IMG/VR virus record: IMGVR_UViG_3300015371_000212
Coordinates: 1-21,732 of that record
Reading direction: 5' to 3' (one strand)
Source: a virus
DNA length: 21,732 nucleotides
Part shown: positions 7,352-13,983 of the stretch, piece after piece
Position numbering within the stretch: the stretch's first letter is position 1
How the letters are laid out: the number at the start of each line of letters is the position of its first letter
Translations under genes and position numbers: made by a program
The notes under the pieces: model-generated
Databases searched by the model: none
What the model saw: the letters and a program-made list of their open reading frames with translations, nothing else
Told to the model about the DNA's origin: nothing

Positions 7352-7483
7352 ATGGCGTTCAACCTACGGATGCCCGACACGCTCAAAGCCCAACTGCAAG
7401 CCGCAGCGAAAGAGAACGGCCGCTCACTGAACGCGGAGATCGTTCAGCGGCTCCTCAGGAGCTTGCAGGGTTACACGCGTTAG
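7352..7483 (+). CDS. Arc-type ribbon-helix-helix DNA-binding protein, antisense to the late block
   Basis: The only plus-strand gene recognised. It encodes 43 aa: an N-terminal strand FNLRMPDTL followed by two helices (KAQLQAAAKENG and RSLNAEIVQRLLRSL), an almost textbook Arc-family pattern in which the strand pair of the dimer contacts DNA and N-G-R-S-x-N-A-E-I starts the second helix. Arc-like proteins repress transcription as dimers or tetramers. No ribosome binding site precedes ATG 7352; a TANNNT element 8 nt upstream would fit a leaderless mRNA. Its stop TAG overlaps the convergent stop of the tail terminator gene (shared TTAG). A fixed repressor-type gene inside a late operon suggests control of tail gene timing, which is inferred. 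Confidence 0.88.
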   Translation: MAFNLRMPDTLKAQLQAAAKENGRSLNAEIVQRLLRSLQGYTR

Positions 7484-7917
7484 AGGGCGTGCGCCCGGAT
7501 CCGGTACACCCCGCCCGACTGCAGCCAGAGCTCGCCGTTCTGCTCGAACTGCGCCGGTGACGGTGTCGGCTCCTCCCGGAACGAATGAACCTGCAACGAC
7601 GCGGTCGCCGCCTCATGGTTATGCAGCAGCACATCCAGCTGCGCACCGATCGCGTTCACCTCTGTCCGGTCAGGCTGGCCGGTGCCCTGCCAATGCACAC
7701 ACCCGCGGACATGATACGTCGCGTCCAACCAGACACGGGTCAGGCCGATCACGTACACGTCCGAGCCATCCAAGAAGTCGACACGGACGAGCGGATCCGC
7801 GAGTGTTTTCTCTACGACTTCGGGCATGATGCCGCCGTTCAGCATCCCCATCAGAGTGCTGTCACCCTCCAGGTAACTGACGAGCCAGGAGCCGAGTAGG
7901 TCTTGCTCGTTAGCCAA
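7480..7917 (-). CDS. Putative tail terminator / tail completion protein
   Basis: A 145-aa protein directly after the head-tail connector and before the tail tube, the usual position of the tail terminator. The sequence has the alpha/beta look of that family: an N-terminal helix (DLLGSWLVSYLEGDSTL), central strands (VRVDFLDGSDVYVIGLTRVWLDATYHVRGCVHW) and a long helix (RTEVNAIGAQLDVLLHNHE). The start is TTG 7917, overlapping the upstream stop by 8 bp; a later ATG at residue 23 is less likely because it would remove the first helix. Its stop overlaps the stop of the antisense Arc-like gene. Tail terminators cap the growing tail and join it to the head. The call rests on position and general pattern. 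Confidence 0.65.
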   Translation of the reverse strand: MANEQDLLGSWLVSYLEGDSTLMGMLNGGIMPEVVEKTLADPLVRVDFLDGSDVYVIGLTRVWLDATYHVRGCVHWQGTGQPDRTEVNAIGAQLDVLLHNHEAATASLQVHSFREEPTPSPAQFEQNGELWLQSGGVYRIRAHAL

Positions 7918-8881
7918 CGAGACTGGGTTGGTAGGAGCGAGCCACAGCCAGGCTCGACGGGGGCATGGTGATCAGGGATGGGCGCGCACCGGCGAGCATG
8001 ATCACGTTCGTGGCCTGCCCCGACGATGCCGGCCCCAAGTCTTGCGAGTAATGCTCCACGTCCCTGTCCATCACCGCAGCGACCGCCTCGAGCACGGCCT
8101 GCCGGACGTTGCCGGGAACGGCCGGGAATCCCCACACGCCTGTCACCTCGATCTGGTCTGACCAGCGCGGCTCGATGACGTCCTGCGTGAACTGAAGGCT
8201 GGTGATCGGCTGCCACGGCCGCCGCACCCTGGGCCTCAGGATCTGGTCACCCGCCGCGACAGTGGCGAGGCTGTTCCCGTCCTTGTCGAGAATCCGCACC
8301 AAGGTAGGGGTGGTGGAGAGGTCACCGATCCTGACCGGCCAGTACCCGTTCGGGTCGAAGATCCTCACAGCGGAGCCGCCACCATCGAAGCTCTTGAACT
8401 CCCGTTCCGACTCCTCATACATGCGATCTGAAATGTCATTGATCACCCTGACCAGGTCGAGGTCGTTGCTGGTGTTGACGGTTTGGCTCTGCAGCCAGTC
8501 CTTCGCCTCGCGGAGCCCGACCAGGGCGCGGGCGTTTAGTCCGGCGTTCGAGGTGAACTCGGACGGGTCGACGATCACCTCCCACTCTTCCGTCGCCACT
8601 ACCGCGCCGGCACCCTCGAAGCGCATGATCCAGTAGCCCTGCGCCGTCAGTGACGGGCCAGGGTTCGGCTGAAACACGCCAACGCTCGTCTTCTTCACCG
8701 GGGTGGAGCTCGAGTTGAGCGTCGACACCAACACGTTGTTGAGCAGAACGGATTCGACGCCGGCGGCGTCCTGGAGGCGGACGGTGAGGTTTGTCGGGTC
8801 TGTCGGGGTGCCGGCGATCGTGAACGTGGCGGTCGGTTCCGACCAGAGATCACCGACGTCCTTGTGCAAGATCTGGGCCAT
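7910..8881 (-). CDS. Head-tail connector (gp6-like adaptor) with an N-terminal beta domain
   Basis: A 323-aa protein. Residues about 120-320 match the helical gp6-like head-tail adaptor type: LREAKDWLQSQ, DLDLVRVINDISDRMYEESEREF, and a late helix PGNVRQAVLEAVAAVMDRDVEHYSQD. Residues 1-110 form a separate beta-sandwich-like domain (FTIAGTPTDPTNLTVRLQDAAGV ... GYWIMRFEGAGAVVATEEWEV) resembling domains in neck or decoration proteins. The adaptor would sit as a ring under the portal. ATG 8881 has no Shine-Dalgarno sequence; it lies 4 nt after the 13-bp late motif. It heads a two-gene block with the tail terminator. Confidence 0.78.
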   Translation of the reverse strand: MAQILHKDVGDLWSEPTATFTIAGTPTDPTNLTVRLQDAAGVESVLLNNVLVSTLNSSSTPVKKTSVGVFQPNPGPSLTAQGYWIMRFEGAGAVVATEEWEVIVDPSEFTSNAGLNARALVGLREAKDWLQSQTVNTSNDLDLVRVINDISDRMYEESEREFKSFDGGGSAVRIFDPNGYWPVRIGDLSTTPTLVRILDKDGNSLATVAAGDQILRPRVRRPWQPITSLQFTQDVIEPRWSDQIEVTGVWGFPAVPGNVRQAVLEAVAAVMDRDVEHYSQDLGPASSGQATNVIMLAGARPSLITMPPSSLAVARSYQPSLVG

Positions 8882-8885
8882 TGAT

Positions 8886-8898
8886 GGTTGTACGGCTA
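8886..8898 (-). promoter_or_regulatory. Late motif copy 2 (TAGCCGTACAACC)
   Basis: Its first three bases are the stop codon of the 563-aa gene, and ATG 8881 of the connector gene follows 4 nt after its end. No Shine-Dalgarno sequence is present between, so the motif occupies the place of one. The following bases (ATCAATG) nearly repeat those after copy 5 (ATGCATG). Confidence 0.6.
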
Positions 8899-10587
8899 GG
8901 GCGGCGTATCCGACCCGGACACTGAACCGCCTGTGACGTCGCGTACCGTCACATCCGGCCCGGACGTATCCGACGCGGCAGCCCCCGCCCCGAGGGTGTC
9001 AGAGCCGCTCACAGACGGCCCCGTGGTGTCTGTGAGCCCAACAGCGGCCAGGATCGTGTTCACGATACTCACGGCGCCGCCGTACACGGTCACGCCGAAC
9101 GTCGCCACCATCGACCCCGTCACAGCCACCGTCGCGCTCATCCGGTGCGCCACCTGCTTGGCGATCGAGGCGGTAGCGATGACCGAGGCCGTGAGGGTCG
9201 TGGCGACGCCTCGCCGCATGGAGGCACTCACGACAACTGCCGTGGCGGTCATCGCTACCAACTTCACCTTGATCGTGGAAAGGGTCGCTGTCAAGACCAC
9301 GCTCGTCGCGGTCAGGCGCTTACCAACCTGCTTGAACATCGAGGCGGTCACCGCGACGCTCGAGGCGGTGAGAAGCTTCCCCACGCTCCGGGTCATGCTG
9401 GCCGTCACAACCACGGCTGTGGCCGTCATAGCGAGCAGCTTCACCTTGATCGTCGTCAGCGTGGCCGTCACCACGACCGCGGTTGCGGTCAGGATCTTCC
9501 CCACCTGTTTCAGCATCGACCCGGTCACCACCACGCTCGAGGCGGTCAGCAGTTTGTTCACCTGCTTGGCCATCGACGCTGTGACCACAACCGCGGTGGC
9601 TGTCATCGCGAGCAGCTTCACCTTCACCGTCGCCATCGAAGCCGTCACAGCCACCGTGGTGGCAGTCATCAGCTTCCCGACCGTCTTCAGCATGGATGCG
9701 GTAACAGCCACCGCCGTCCCGGTCAGGTTCTTGCCGACCTGGCGCTGCATCGACGCGGTCACGACAACGCTGGTGGCGGTCATGGTTTGCGGGATCGTGG
9801 CCGGCCCGCCCAGCGTCCAATCAGGCCGTGGGAAGCCGAGGAACGGAACCCCCATCTTCTGAAACATCCGCAAAGTGGGTAGCAGCGGCTCAACCTTCGT
9901 GTAGCCGAGCTCTGCCACGCCGGCGCTCGACGCCAAAGCCAACTGGAACCCGATCCACGACACGGTCGGAGCGAACCCCGTCGCGTTCCCAGCCTGCGTC
10001 GTCGACGCCGAGCTCGAAGACAAGAAGTCATCGATCGTGCCGACCGCATGCCCGGTCGTCGCCGAGATGCGGCCGTTGTCGATCCGCTCCGTGAACCCCA
10101 CCGAAGGCGAGTAGTTCGCTGTCGCGCCACCGGACGTGTCGGAGCCGGTCTGCCCGATCAGCGTCAGCCGCATATCCCCGGACAGGAGCCCCGACAGGGC
10201 CGGTGTGGTCTGGGTGTTGCCTGTGCCGGTGTTGTTCTGGACATCACGGATGATCGACCCGGCCCCGGTACCGACCGTGAGCGTGTTCGGAACCCCCGAG
10301 TACGCCGCAATCCAGCAGCTGACAACACCGCCCGCGGCGTGGGTCAGAGTCGGCGCGGACTCAGCCCCGTTATCGCGCTTCGCGAAAATCCGTACAGCGC
10401 ATGTGGAGCCGTTCGTCGCGGACGCAACCAGCGTGTAACCCGAAACAGTGGATGCGACGTTGTCGAACTGGTTCGCGACCAGCAGCAGAATGTCGTCCGT
10501 CGTGTGGCCCGCGGGGAGGCCGATCGACGCGACGTTGCCTGAGTCTGCTCCTGCTAACGCACCGACCGCACGGAACGCGATCGCCAC
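8896..10587 (-). CDS. Repeat-rich virion protein, candidate head fibre or decoration protein
   Basis: A 563-aa protein. Residues 1-220 form a beta-rich globular domain common in phage fibres and decoration proteins (SIGLPAGHTTDDILLLVANQ ... YTLVASA ... VRIFAKRDNG ... WIAAYSGV). Residues 269-498 consist of a 59-residue unit repeated three times plus a partial fourth, each built from three short T-A-x-x-V-x-V-T-A-S-M strands ending in Q-V-G-K or I-K-V-K-L-x-A. Residues 520-563 contain degenerate D-T-x-G-P-x-V-S-G-S-D-T repeats. Alternating Val/Thr suggests a long beta structure. The GTG at 10587 lacks a clear ribosome binding site. Position between capsid and connector genes favours a head-surface role over a tail fibre, but this is inference. 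Confidence 0.7.
   Translation of the reverse strand: MAIAFRAVGALAGADSGNVASIGLPAGHTTDDILLLVANQFDNVASTVSGYTLVASATNGSTCAVRIFAKRDNGAESAPTLTHAAGGVVSCWIAAYSGVPNTLTVGTGAGSIIRDVQNNTGTGNTQTTPALSGLLSGDMRLTLIGQTGSDTSGGATANYSPSVGFTERIDNGRISATTGHAVGTIDDFLSSSSASTTQAGNATGFAPTVSWIGFQLALASSAGVAELGYTKVEPLLPTLRMFQKMGVPFLGFPRPDWTLGGPATIPQTMTATSVVVTASMQRQVGKNLTGTAVAVTASMLKTVGKLMTATTVAVTASMATVKVKLLAMTATAVVVTASMAKQVNKLLTASSVVVTGSMLKQVGKILTATAVVVTATLTTIKVKLLAMTATAVVVTASMTRSVGKLLTASSVAVTASMFKQVGKRLTATSVVLTATLSTIKVKLVAMTATAVVVSASMRRGVATTLTASVIATASIAKQVAHRMSATVAVTGSMVATFGVTVYGGAVSIVNTILAAVGLTDTTGPSVSGSDTLGAGAAASDTSGPDVTVRDVTGGSVSGSDTPP
9094..9783 (-). repeat. 177-bp in-frame tandem repeats in the 563-aa virion protein gene
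   Basis: Three full 177-bp units (9783-9607, 9606-9430, 9429-9253) and a degenerate partial fourth (9252-9094) each encode 59 residues beginning M-T-A-T-(A/S)-V-V-V. Each unit contains three subunits of about 18-22 codons. The units are diverged rather than identical, so the array is not very recent, although copy-number change by recombination remains possible. Confidence 0.85.
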
Positions 10588-10591
10588 GGGA

Positions 10592-11194
10592 CTAAGTCAT
10601 CGCGTTGACAGCGAGATCCTGCACGACGATCGTCTCCGACGTCGACCCTGACCTTTTCGCATCAATATGGATCGTCCCCGCCAACGTCGCATCGACGTTC
10701 ACCGCTGCCGCCGCGGACGCTGGAACCATCATCGGGTTCCCCGGCGACGTAATCAAAGCACTCGTGCCGTCAGCGTGGAACACGCCGTACGCGAACAACG
10801 GCGTAGCGGTCGGCACAAACGTCGTCGCGTCCCCTCGAGCCTCGATGTAACAGTGGAACACGGCGCTGATGTTCGTCTTGTTCAGCGTCCACGCCGTCGC
10901 CGCGCTGGTCGCAAGGATGGTTCCGCCCGCGTCAGTCGGCGTGCCCGTCTGGTGGCGGATCTCGATCGTGAAGTTCCCCGGCGTCGCCACCGTCGTGCAC
11001 TTCAGCAACATCACGATATGCCAGCGGCGGCCCGGCTTCAGCCAGTACCCCGCAGGGAACGCGAGGTTCGTCGCCGGCACACGCAAGACCGGAACCATGC
11101 TGATCGACGTGGTGATCGGTGACGTCGACCCGAAATCCGCGGACTGGAAATACGGATCCCTGGTCTCGTGATAGTTCTGAGTCTCGCCGGCCAA
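10592..11194 (-). CDS. Putative virion structural protein, beta-rich
   Basis: A 200-aa protein without a recognised catalytic motif. The sequence is rich in Thr, Ala and beta-forming residues (WLKPGRRWHIVMLLKCTTVATPGNFTIEIRH ... TNISAVFHCYIEARG), consistent with a jelly-roll-like virion protein. The start is TTG 11194, one base after the upstream TGA; no clear ribosome binding site is present, so translation probably depends on re-initiation. It lies in the block between the glycosyltransferase and the head-tail connector, beside the repeat-containing protein with which it may form an accessory head structure. Function unknown. Confidence 0.65.
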   Translation of the reverse strand: MAGETQNYHETRDPYFQSADFGSTSPITTSISMVPVLRVPATNLAFPAGYWLKPGRRWHIVMLLKCTTVATPGNFTIEIRHQTGTPTDAGGTILATSAATAWTLNKTNISAVFHCYIEARGDATTFVPTATPLFAYGVFHADGTSALITSPGNPMMVPASAAAAVNVDATLAGTIHIDAKRSGSTSETIVVQDLAVNAMT

Positions 11195-11195
11195 C

Positions 11196-11402
11196 TCAGA
11201 TCACCGTGTGCGAGTCGGGATCGGACACGTTGATGCTGGCCACGGAGTTGATCTCCTCGTCCTTCTTCAACGCCTTCTCAGCCTTCCCACGGGCCTTCTC
11301 AAGGTCGGGCTGCTCGTTGTTCGGAACCCACGGGCCGACATCGATGATCCGGGAATGCTCACCCGTCTTCTTCTTGTCGACGTACACGCGGGCAGCGTTC
11401 AC
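11196..11402 (-). CDS. Small charged protein, unknown function
   Basis: A 68-aa protein. After a short strand (AARVYVDKKKTGEHSRIIDVGPWVPNN) comes a highly charged helix (DLEKARGKAEKALKKDEE) that could form a coiled coil, then INSVASINVSDPDSHTVI. GTG 11402 overlaps the stop of the upstream structural gene as GTGA, indicating coupling. No family recognised. The dense packing within the structural block suggests a virion or assembly role. Confidence 0.65.
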   Translation of the reverse strand: MNAARVYVDKKKTGEHSRIIDVGPWVPNNEQPDLEKARGKAEKALKKDEEINSVASINVSDPDSHTVI

Positions 11403-11794
11403 GCGAAGATCGCCTTAATGGTGAACTGGATCGAATCCGAAGCCGACAAACCGATCCCGGTGAAGTCACCCTTCAAAAACAAGGTGCCACCCGACGCGGC
11501 GGTAAATAGGCCCGCGTTCGTCACCGTCCCCGCCCCAGTCGCCGTCCGGGTACCGATGACCTGGTAGGTGTCGTTCGTAACCGTCGTCGTCTGCTGCGTC
11601 GACGTGCCAACCGTGTGATCTGTCCCCGCCGAGGTTGTGAGGTCGACGAGCTTCTCCGTAAACAAGGTGGTGTCGGTGACGGCTGCGGTTCCTGCGCCGG
11701 TGCCCCAGCCGATGTTCTTCGGCTCCGCGGTGCCGACCGCGCCGACACGGGCGGTGATGACGTCACGGCCTGCGTTTACGACTACGGTCGCCAT
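11399..11794 (-). CDS. Conserved phage structural protein
   Basis: A 131-aa protein. ATG 11794 follows a good GGAGG site 6 nt upstream and was preferred over the much longer open frame to 12055, which overlaps the glycosyltransferase gene. The sequence is a Thr/Gly/Val-rich beta protein (NAGRDVITARVGAVGT ... NIGWGTGAGTAAVTDTTLFTE ... TYQVIGTRTATGAGTVTNAGLF ... LFLKGDFTGIGL) of a kind common in environmental phage genomes near capsid genes. It probably forms part of the virion surface. The upstream 48-aa gene overlaps its start by 13 bp. Exact function unknown. Confidence 0.72.
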   Translation of the reverse strand: MATVVVNAGRDVITARVGAVGTAEPKNIGWGTGAGTAAVTDTTLFTEKLVDLTTSAGTDHTVGTSTQQTTTVTNDTYQVIGTRTATGAGTVTNAGLFTAASGGTLFLKGDFTGIGLSASDSIQFTIKAIFA

Positions 11795-11928
11795 CCAAGC
11801 CTCCAGAGAAGTCGCTTCAACGGGTTTTTGTGCCAGTAGGAGACAACCCCCAGATCCTCCCGTGTCCCATCCTTGCGGATGACTACGGCCTCGATGGTTG
11901 CCTGCTTGATCTGGCTGTTCGCTTCCAC
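11782..11928 (-). CDS. Small conserved-looking phage protein (48 aa)
   Basis: GTG 11928, preceded by AGGA 4 nt upstream, opens a 48-codon frame ending in TAG at 11784-11782, inside the start of the next gene. The product has two parts: a strand pair (TIEAVVIRKDGTREDLGVVSYW) and a basic tail (HKNPLKRLLWRLGWRP). The DLGVVSYWHKNPLKR segment resembles short proteins I recall from many phage structural regions. The gene is in the same frame as the glycosyltransferase whose stop lies 15 nt upstream. It is the first gene after late motif copy 3. Function unknown. Confidence 0.72.
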   Translation of the reverse strand: MEANSQIKQATIEAVVIRKDGTREDLGVVSYWHKNPLKRLLWRLGWRP

Positions 11929-11933
11929 AGTCC

Positions 11934-11946
11934 TGTTGTACGGCTA
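11934..11946 (-). promoter_or_regulatory. Late motif copy 3 (TAGCCGTACAACA)
   Basis: The first three bases are the stop codon of the glycosyltransferase gene. The start codon GTG 11928 of the 48-aa gene lies 5 nt after the motif. It marks the start of the third late block. Confidence 0.6.
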
Positions 11947-12660
11947 CGCCGGACTGATGCTTCCCGACGGGCCAAACCGGCGCAAGAAAATGTTCTGCTC
12001 CGCGCCCGTGTTCATCCGGATCCCCCACTTGTGCTCGTCCTGCCAATGCGGCCACACGATCACCTGCGCGATATGCCCCAACAGGGCGGACGCGTCACAG
12101 TGGATCTTGAACCCCGCCTCACGGATCTTCCGGCAGAACTCGAGGTCTTCGTTCTGTTTCCCATACGTCTCGAAGTACGGATCCCCGATCGCTTCGAGAA
12201 CGTGGCGTTTGATCACCATTCCGGCCTGGCCGGCGGCGTAGATCTCGAACAGCCCCTCAGACGGCATCTCGGTGTGTAGGACGTGGGCGTCGTCCTGTTC
12301 CCCCTCGAACACAACGTGCGGGTACGGCGACTGGCGCTGCAGGCACAACGGCACCACCACGTCCACGTCATGCGAGACGAGTCGCTCGAGCAGGTCGGGG
12401 AGGAATACGTGGTCGTCGCCGATCAGGAACAGCCAGTCTCCTTCCATACCGCGCGCCAGCTGGTTGCAGTTCTCCGTAACGCTGCTGGTGGTTTTCCAGT
12501 CGTAATGCGAGATCAGATCCCCCGAATAGGACAGGAGGCCGATCAGGCATTGTGCGAACAGCGAGTACCGGGACAGTTCACCGGACACGACGCCGACGGT
12601 GCCGGGAAGCATCTGTTTCTTCGGTACCTCCCGCAACTGTGGGGCCTGGCCGGTCGTCAC
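11944..12660 (-). CDS. Glycosyltransferase, GT-A/family-2-like
   Basis: A 238-aa predicted nucleotide-sugar glycosyltransferase. Features are an N-terminal strand and helix (GTVGVVSGELSRYSLFAQ), the SSVTENCNQLARGMEGDWLF segment typical of small GT-A enzymes, an acidic metal-site-like GDDH motif (residues 81-84) after the LFLI strand, and a C-terminal E-D-L-E-F-C-R-K-I-R-E-A-G-F segment resembling the family's catalytic acid helix. GTG 12660 overlaps the stop of the acyltransferase gene (GTGA); ATG 12612 is an alternative start that would still keep the fold. It pairs with the adjacent acyltransferase, suggesting joint sugar modification. The target, whether virion protein or host glycan, is unknown. 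Confidence 0.8.
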   Translation of the reverse strand: MTTGQAPQLREVPKKQMLPGTVGVVSGELSRYSLFAQCLIGLLSYSGDLISHYDWKTTSSVTENCNQLARGMEGDWLFLIGDDHVFLPDLLERLVSHDVDVVVPLCLQRQSPYPHVVFEGEQDDAHVLHTEMPSEGLFEIYAAGQAGMVIKRHVLEAIGDPYFETYGKQNEDLEFCRKIREAGFKIHCDASALLGHIAQVIVWPHWQDEHKWGIRMNTGAEQNIFLRRFGPSGSISPA

Positions 12661-13169
12661 TGCATCCGCTGCCAGTACTGCAACGTGGATTCCATCTTCG
12701 TGGCGAGCTCGTCCCAGCCCTGCTCCTCGATCTCCGTCATCCGTGTCCCAGTCCACTTCCCTTTCACCAATGGCCTCGCAGGGTTCCCCACCCACGTCTC
12801 ACCGGCGGGAACGTCCTTCACCACCACCGCGCCCATCCCGATCCGGGCATCGTCGCCAACCGTCACGAACGGCTTGAACGTGGCGCCCTGGCCGACCCTG
12901 ACCCTGTCACCGATCTTGACGTGACCGCCAACCGAGCAGTGCGGGGCTAGTTCGCAGTCTTCGCCGATCTGTGCGTCATGGCCGACGTGAACGCCCTTCA
13001 TCAGCCACGACCTAGCACCAACCCGTGACGGCTCGTCCAACCCCGCATCGACGGTACACAATGCCTCGACGCGGGCCGTCTTCGAGATCAGCGGCGCATA
13101 ACACGCCATCCCCGGCCTGTAGTCGCGATGTTCCGGTGGTTCGCCGATAACAGCGAGCGGGTGGATCAT
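12657..13169 (-). CDS. Left-handed beta-helix (hexapeptide-repeat) acyltransferase
   Basis: A 170-aa protein. Residues about 25-135 show hexapeptide repeats (VGHDAQIGEDCELAPHCSV, then VKIGDRVRVGQGATF, VTVGDDARIGMGAVVVKDV) and end in the typical GNPARP signature, as in O- or N-acetyltransferases acting on activated sugars. His64 in VGHDA is a candidate catalytic base. A C-terminal helical extension (RMTEIEEQGWDELATKMESTLQYW) is unlike most family members and could mediate assembly. ATG 13169 overlaps the upstream stop (ATGA), and the gene's own stop overlaps the glycosyltransferase start (GTGA). A sugar-modification role with the neighbouring glycosyltransferase is inferred from context. Confidence 0.82.
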   Translation of the reverse strand: MIHPLAVIGEPPEHRDYRPGMACYAPLISKTARVEALCTVDAGLDEPSRVGARSWLMKGVHVGHDAQIGEDCELAPHCSVGGHVKIGDRVRVGQGATFKPFVTVGDDARIGMGAVVVKDVPAGETWVGNPARPLVKGKWTGTRMTEIEEQGWDELATKMESTLQYWQRMQ

Positions 13170-13447
13170 GCTGGCCTCTGAAACTGGCTCCGCGGCACCG
13201 CCGGCGACACATCACTATGAAGCCGCTTCACCGCCTGCCACATCTCACGCAAAGCCAAATCGTCGCCCGTGCGGAGGTACACGCCCACCTCGATAGTCAA
13301 CTGCTCGAGCGCGCTGTACCAGACAAGGCGGCGATGCACTTCCTCCTCGTCGATCGCCACAGACCGCCGGTGCTGAGCAAGCTCCTGTTCGAGCATGAAG
13401 ACTTGGGCGTGTAACGCGTCGAGCTCGCGGCGCAACTCATTCTGCAT
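13166..13447 (-). CDS. Small coiled-coil protein, unknown function
   Basis: A 93-aa protein, nearly all helical: ELRRELDALHAQVFMLEQELAQHRRSV has clear heptad spacing, and LALREMWQAVKRLHSDV ends in another helix. ATG 13447 is the first start after the upstream gene's coding part and overlaps that gene's 3' end by 11 bp; an earlier in-frame start exists but lies deep in the upstream gene. Its stop overlaps the acyltransferase start as ATGA. Function unknown; it could be an assembly factor or a partner of the sugar enzymes. Confidence 0.65.
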   Translation of the reverse strand: MQNELRRELDALHAQVFMLEQELAQHRRSVAIDEEEVHRRLVWYSALEQLTIEVGVYLRTGDDLALREMWQAVKRLHSDVSPAVPRSQFQRPA

Positions 13448-13634
13448 CTTCGTCGGGCTGCACCGGCCTGAACAACCCCGGATTCGACACAACGGCCGGG
13501 TGGTCGCCGCGCAACCTGGAATGCTTCGGATTGAACACCTCCGACATCAACACCCCATCAACTTCATAGTCGATGGCGGTCGGCTGTACCGGCTCAACCA
13601 TCTGACCGGGACGGAACTTCACTGTTTTCCTCAT
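13437..13634 (-). CDS. Small conserved-looking phage protein (65 aa)
   Basis: A 65-aa protein starting at ATG 13634 behind a very strong AGGAGGAG ribosome binding site. It ends in the pattern GDHPAVVSNPGLFRPV, which resembles short proteins I recall from phage structural regions that end in D-H-P-x-V ... P-x-L-F. The first half is beta-like (KFRPGQMVEPVQPTAIDYEVDG). Its ribosome binding site lies inside the palindrome at 13641-13653, so translation may be modulated by RNA folding. Function unknown. Confidence 0.7.
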   Translation of the reverse strand: MRKTVKFRPGQMVEPVQPTAIDYEVDGVLMSEVFNPKHSRLRGDHPAVVSNPGLFRPVQPDEDAE

Positions 13635-13640
13635 GTGCTC

Positions 13641-13653
13641 CTCCTACTAGGAG
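13641..13653. promoter_or_regulatory. Palindrome that can mask the ribosome binding site of the 65-aa gene
   Basis: CTCCTACTAGGAG is a perfect 6+1+6 palindrome. On the mRNA (minus strand) its second half contains the TAGGAG of the strong ribosome binding site, so pairing would hide it. Confidence 0.45.
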
Positions 13654-13654
13654 T

Positions 13655-13690
13655 GTTGTGGCCCCGGCCAGTAGGAACCGAGGCCACAAC
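13655..13690. terminator. Hairpin downstream of the capsid accessory gene, possible terminator or processing site
   Basis: GTTGTGGCC (13655-13663) and GGCCACAAC (13682-13690) are perfect inverted repeats; after one mismatch three more G-C pairs can close the loop. It lies in the 73-bp gap between the 85-aa gene (stop 13708) and the 65-aa gene. No T-run follows, so a classical intrinsic terminator is not supported; a weak terminator, mRNA stabiliser or cleavage site after the highly expressed capsid gene is possible. Confidence 0.5.
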
Positions 13691-13707
13691 CGTATCCGGG
13701 GGTTCGG

Positions 13708-13965
13708 CTAGGTGCCGTATCCCCAGCGCTTCTTCGTCTTCTCGTACAGGTACCGGAGGCCGTGCTCTTTCGCCTCCGCCGAGCCGGGCTCACCTGTGAA
13801 CTCGCCGACCTTCGCCAGCGCGTAACCGCTCGGCGTGTCGTAGCCGTCGTCGCCCTTCTTCGGGACGACCCGGTCTGGTTCGGTGAGGTCTGGCTGCACC
13901 GTCTCGGATGGGGGAAGAATCTCCGCGAGCTTCTTCTCCGCCGAGGTTGGCTTGTCGTCTGCCAT
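13708..13965 (-). CDS. Capsid-adjacent small protein, unknown function
   Basis: An 85-aa protein right after the major capsid gene, with a good GGAAGGAGGAAG site before ATG 13965. The first half is charged and Pro-rich and probably disordered (DDKPTSAEKKLAEILPPSE). The second half (GYALAKVGEFTGEPGSAEAKEHGLRYLYEKTKKRWGYG) looks folded. Small genes here sometimes encode head decoration or head completion proteins. No family recognised. Confidence 0.65.
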   Translation of the reverse strand: MADDKPTSAEKKLAEILPPSETVQPDLTEPDRVVPKKGDDGYDTPSGYALAKVGEFTGEPGSAEAKEHGLRYLYEKTKKRWGYGT

Positions 13966-13983
13966 TCTGCTTCTTCCTCCTTC

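Noticed and set aside
7851-8216. Minus-strand frame of 121 codons overlapping the connector gene
   Set aside because: It is fully inside the connector gene's second frame and has Arg/Gly-rich mirror composition.
9094-9783. Regular spaced repeats that might suggest a CRISPR array
   Set aside because: The units are 177 bp, in frame with a long gene, diverged and without unique spacers; they encode protein repeats.
13655-13690. Classical intrinsic terminator after the capsid region
   Set aside because: The stem is good but no T-run follows on the transcribed strand, so it is listed only as a possible terminator or processing hairpin.
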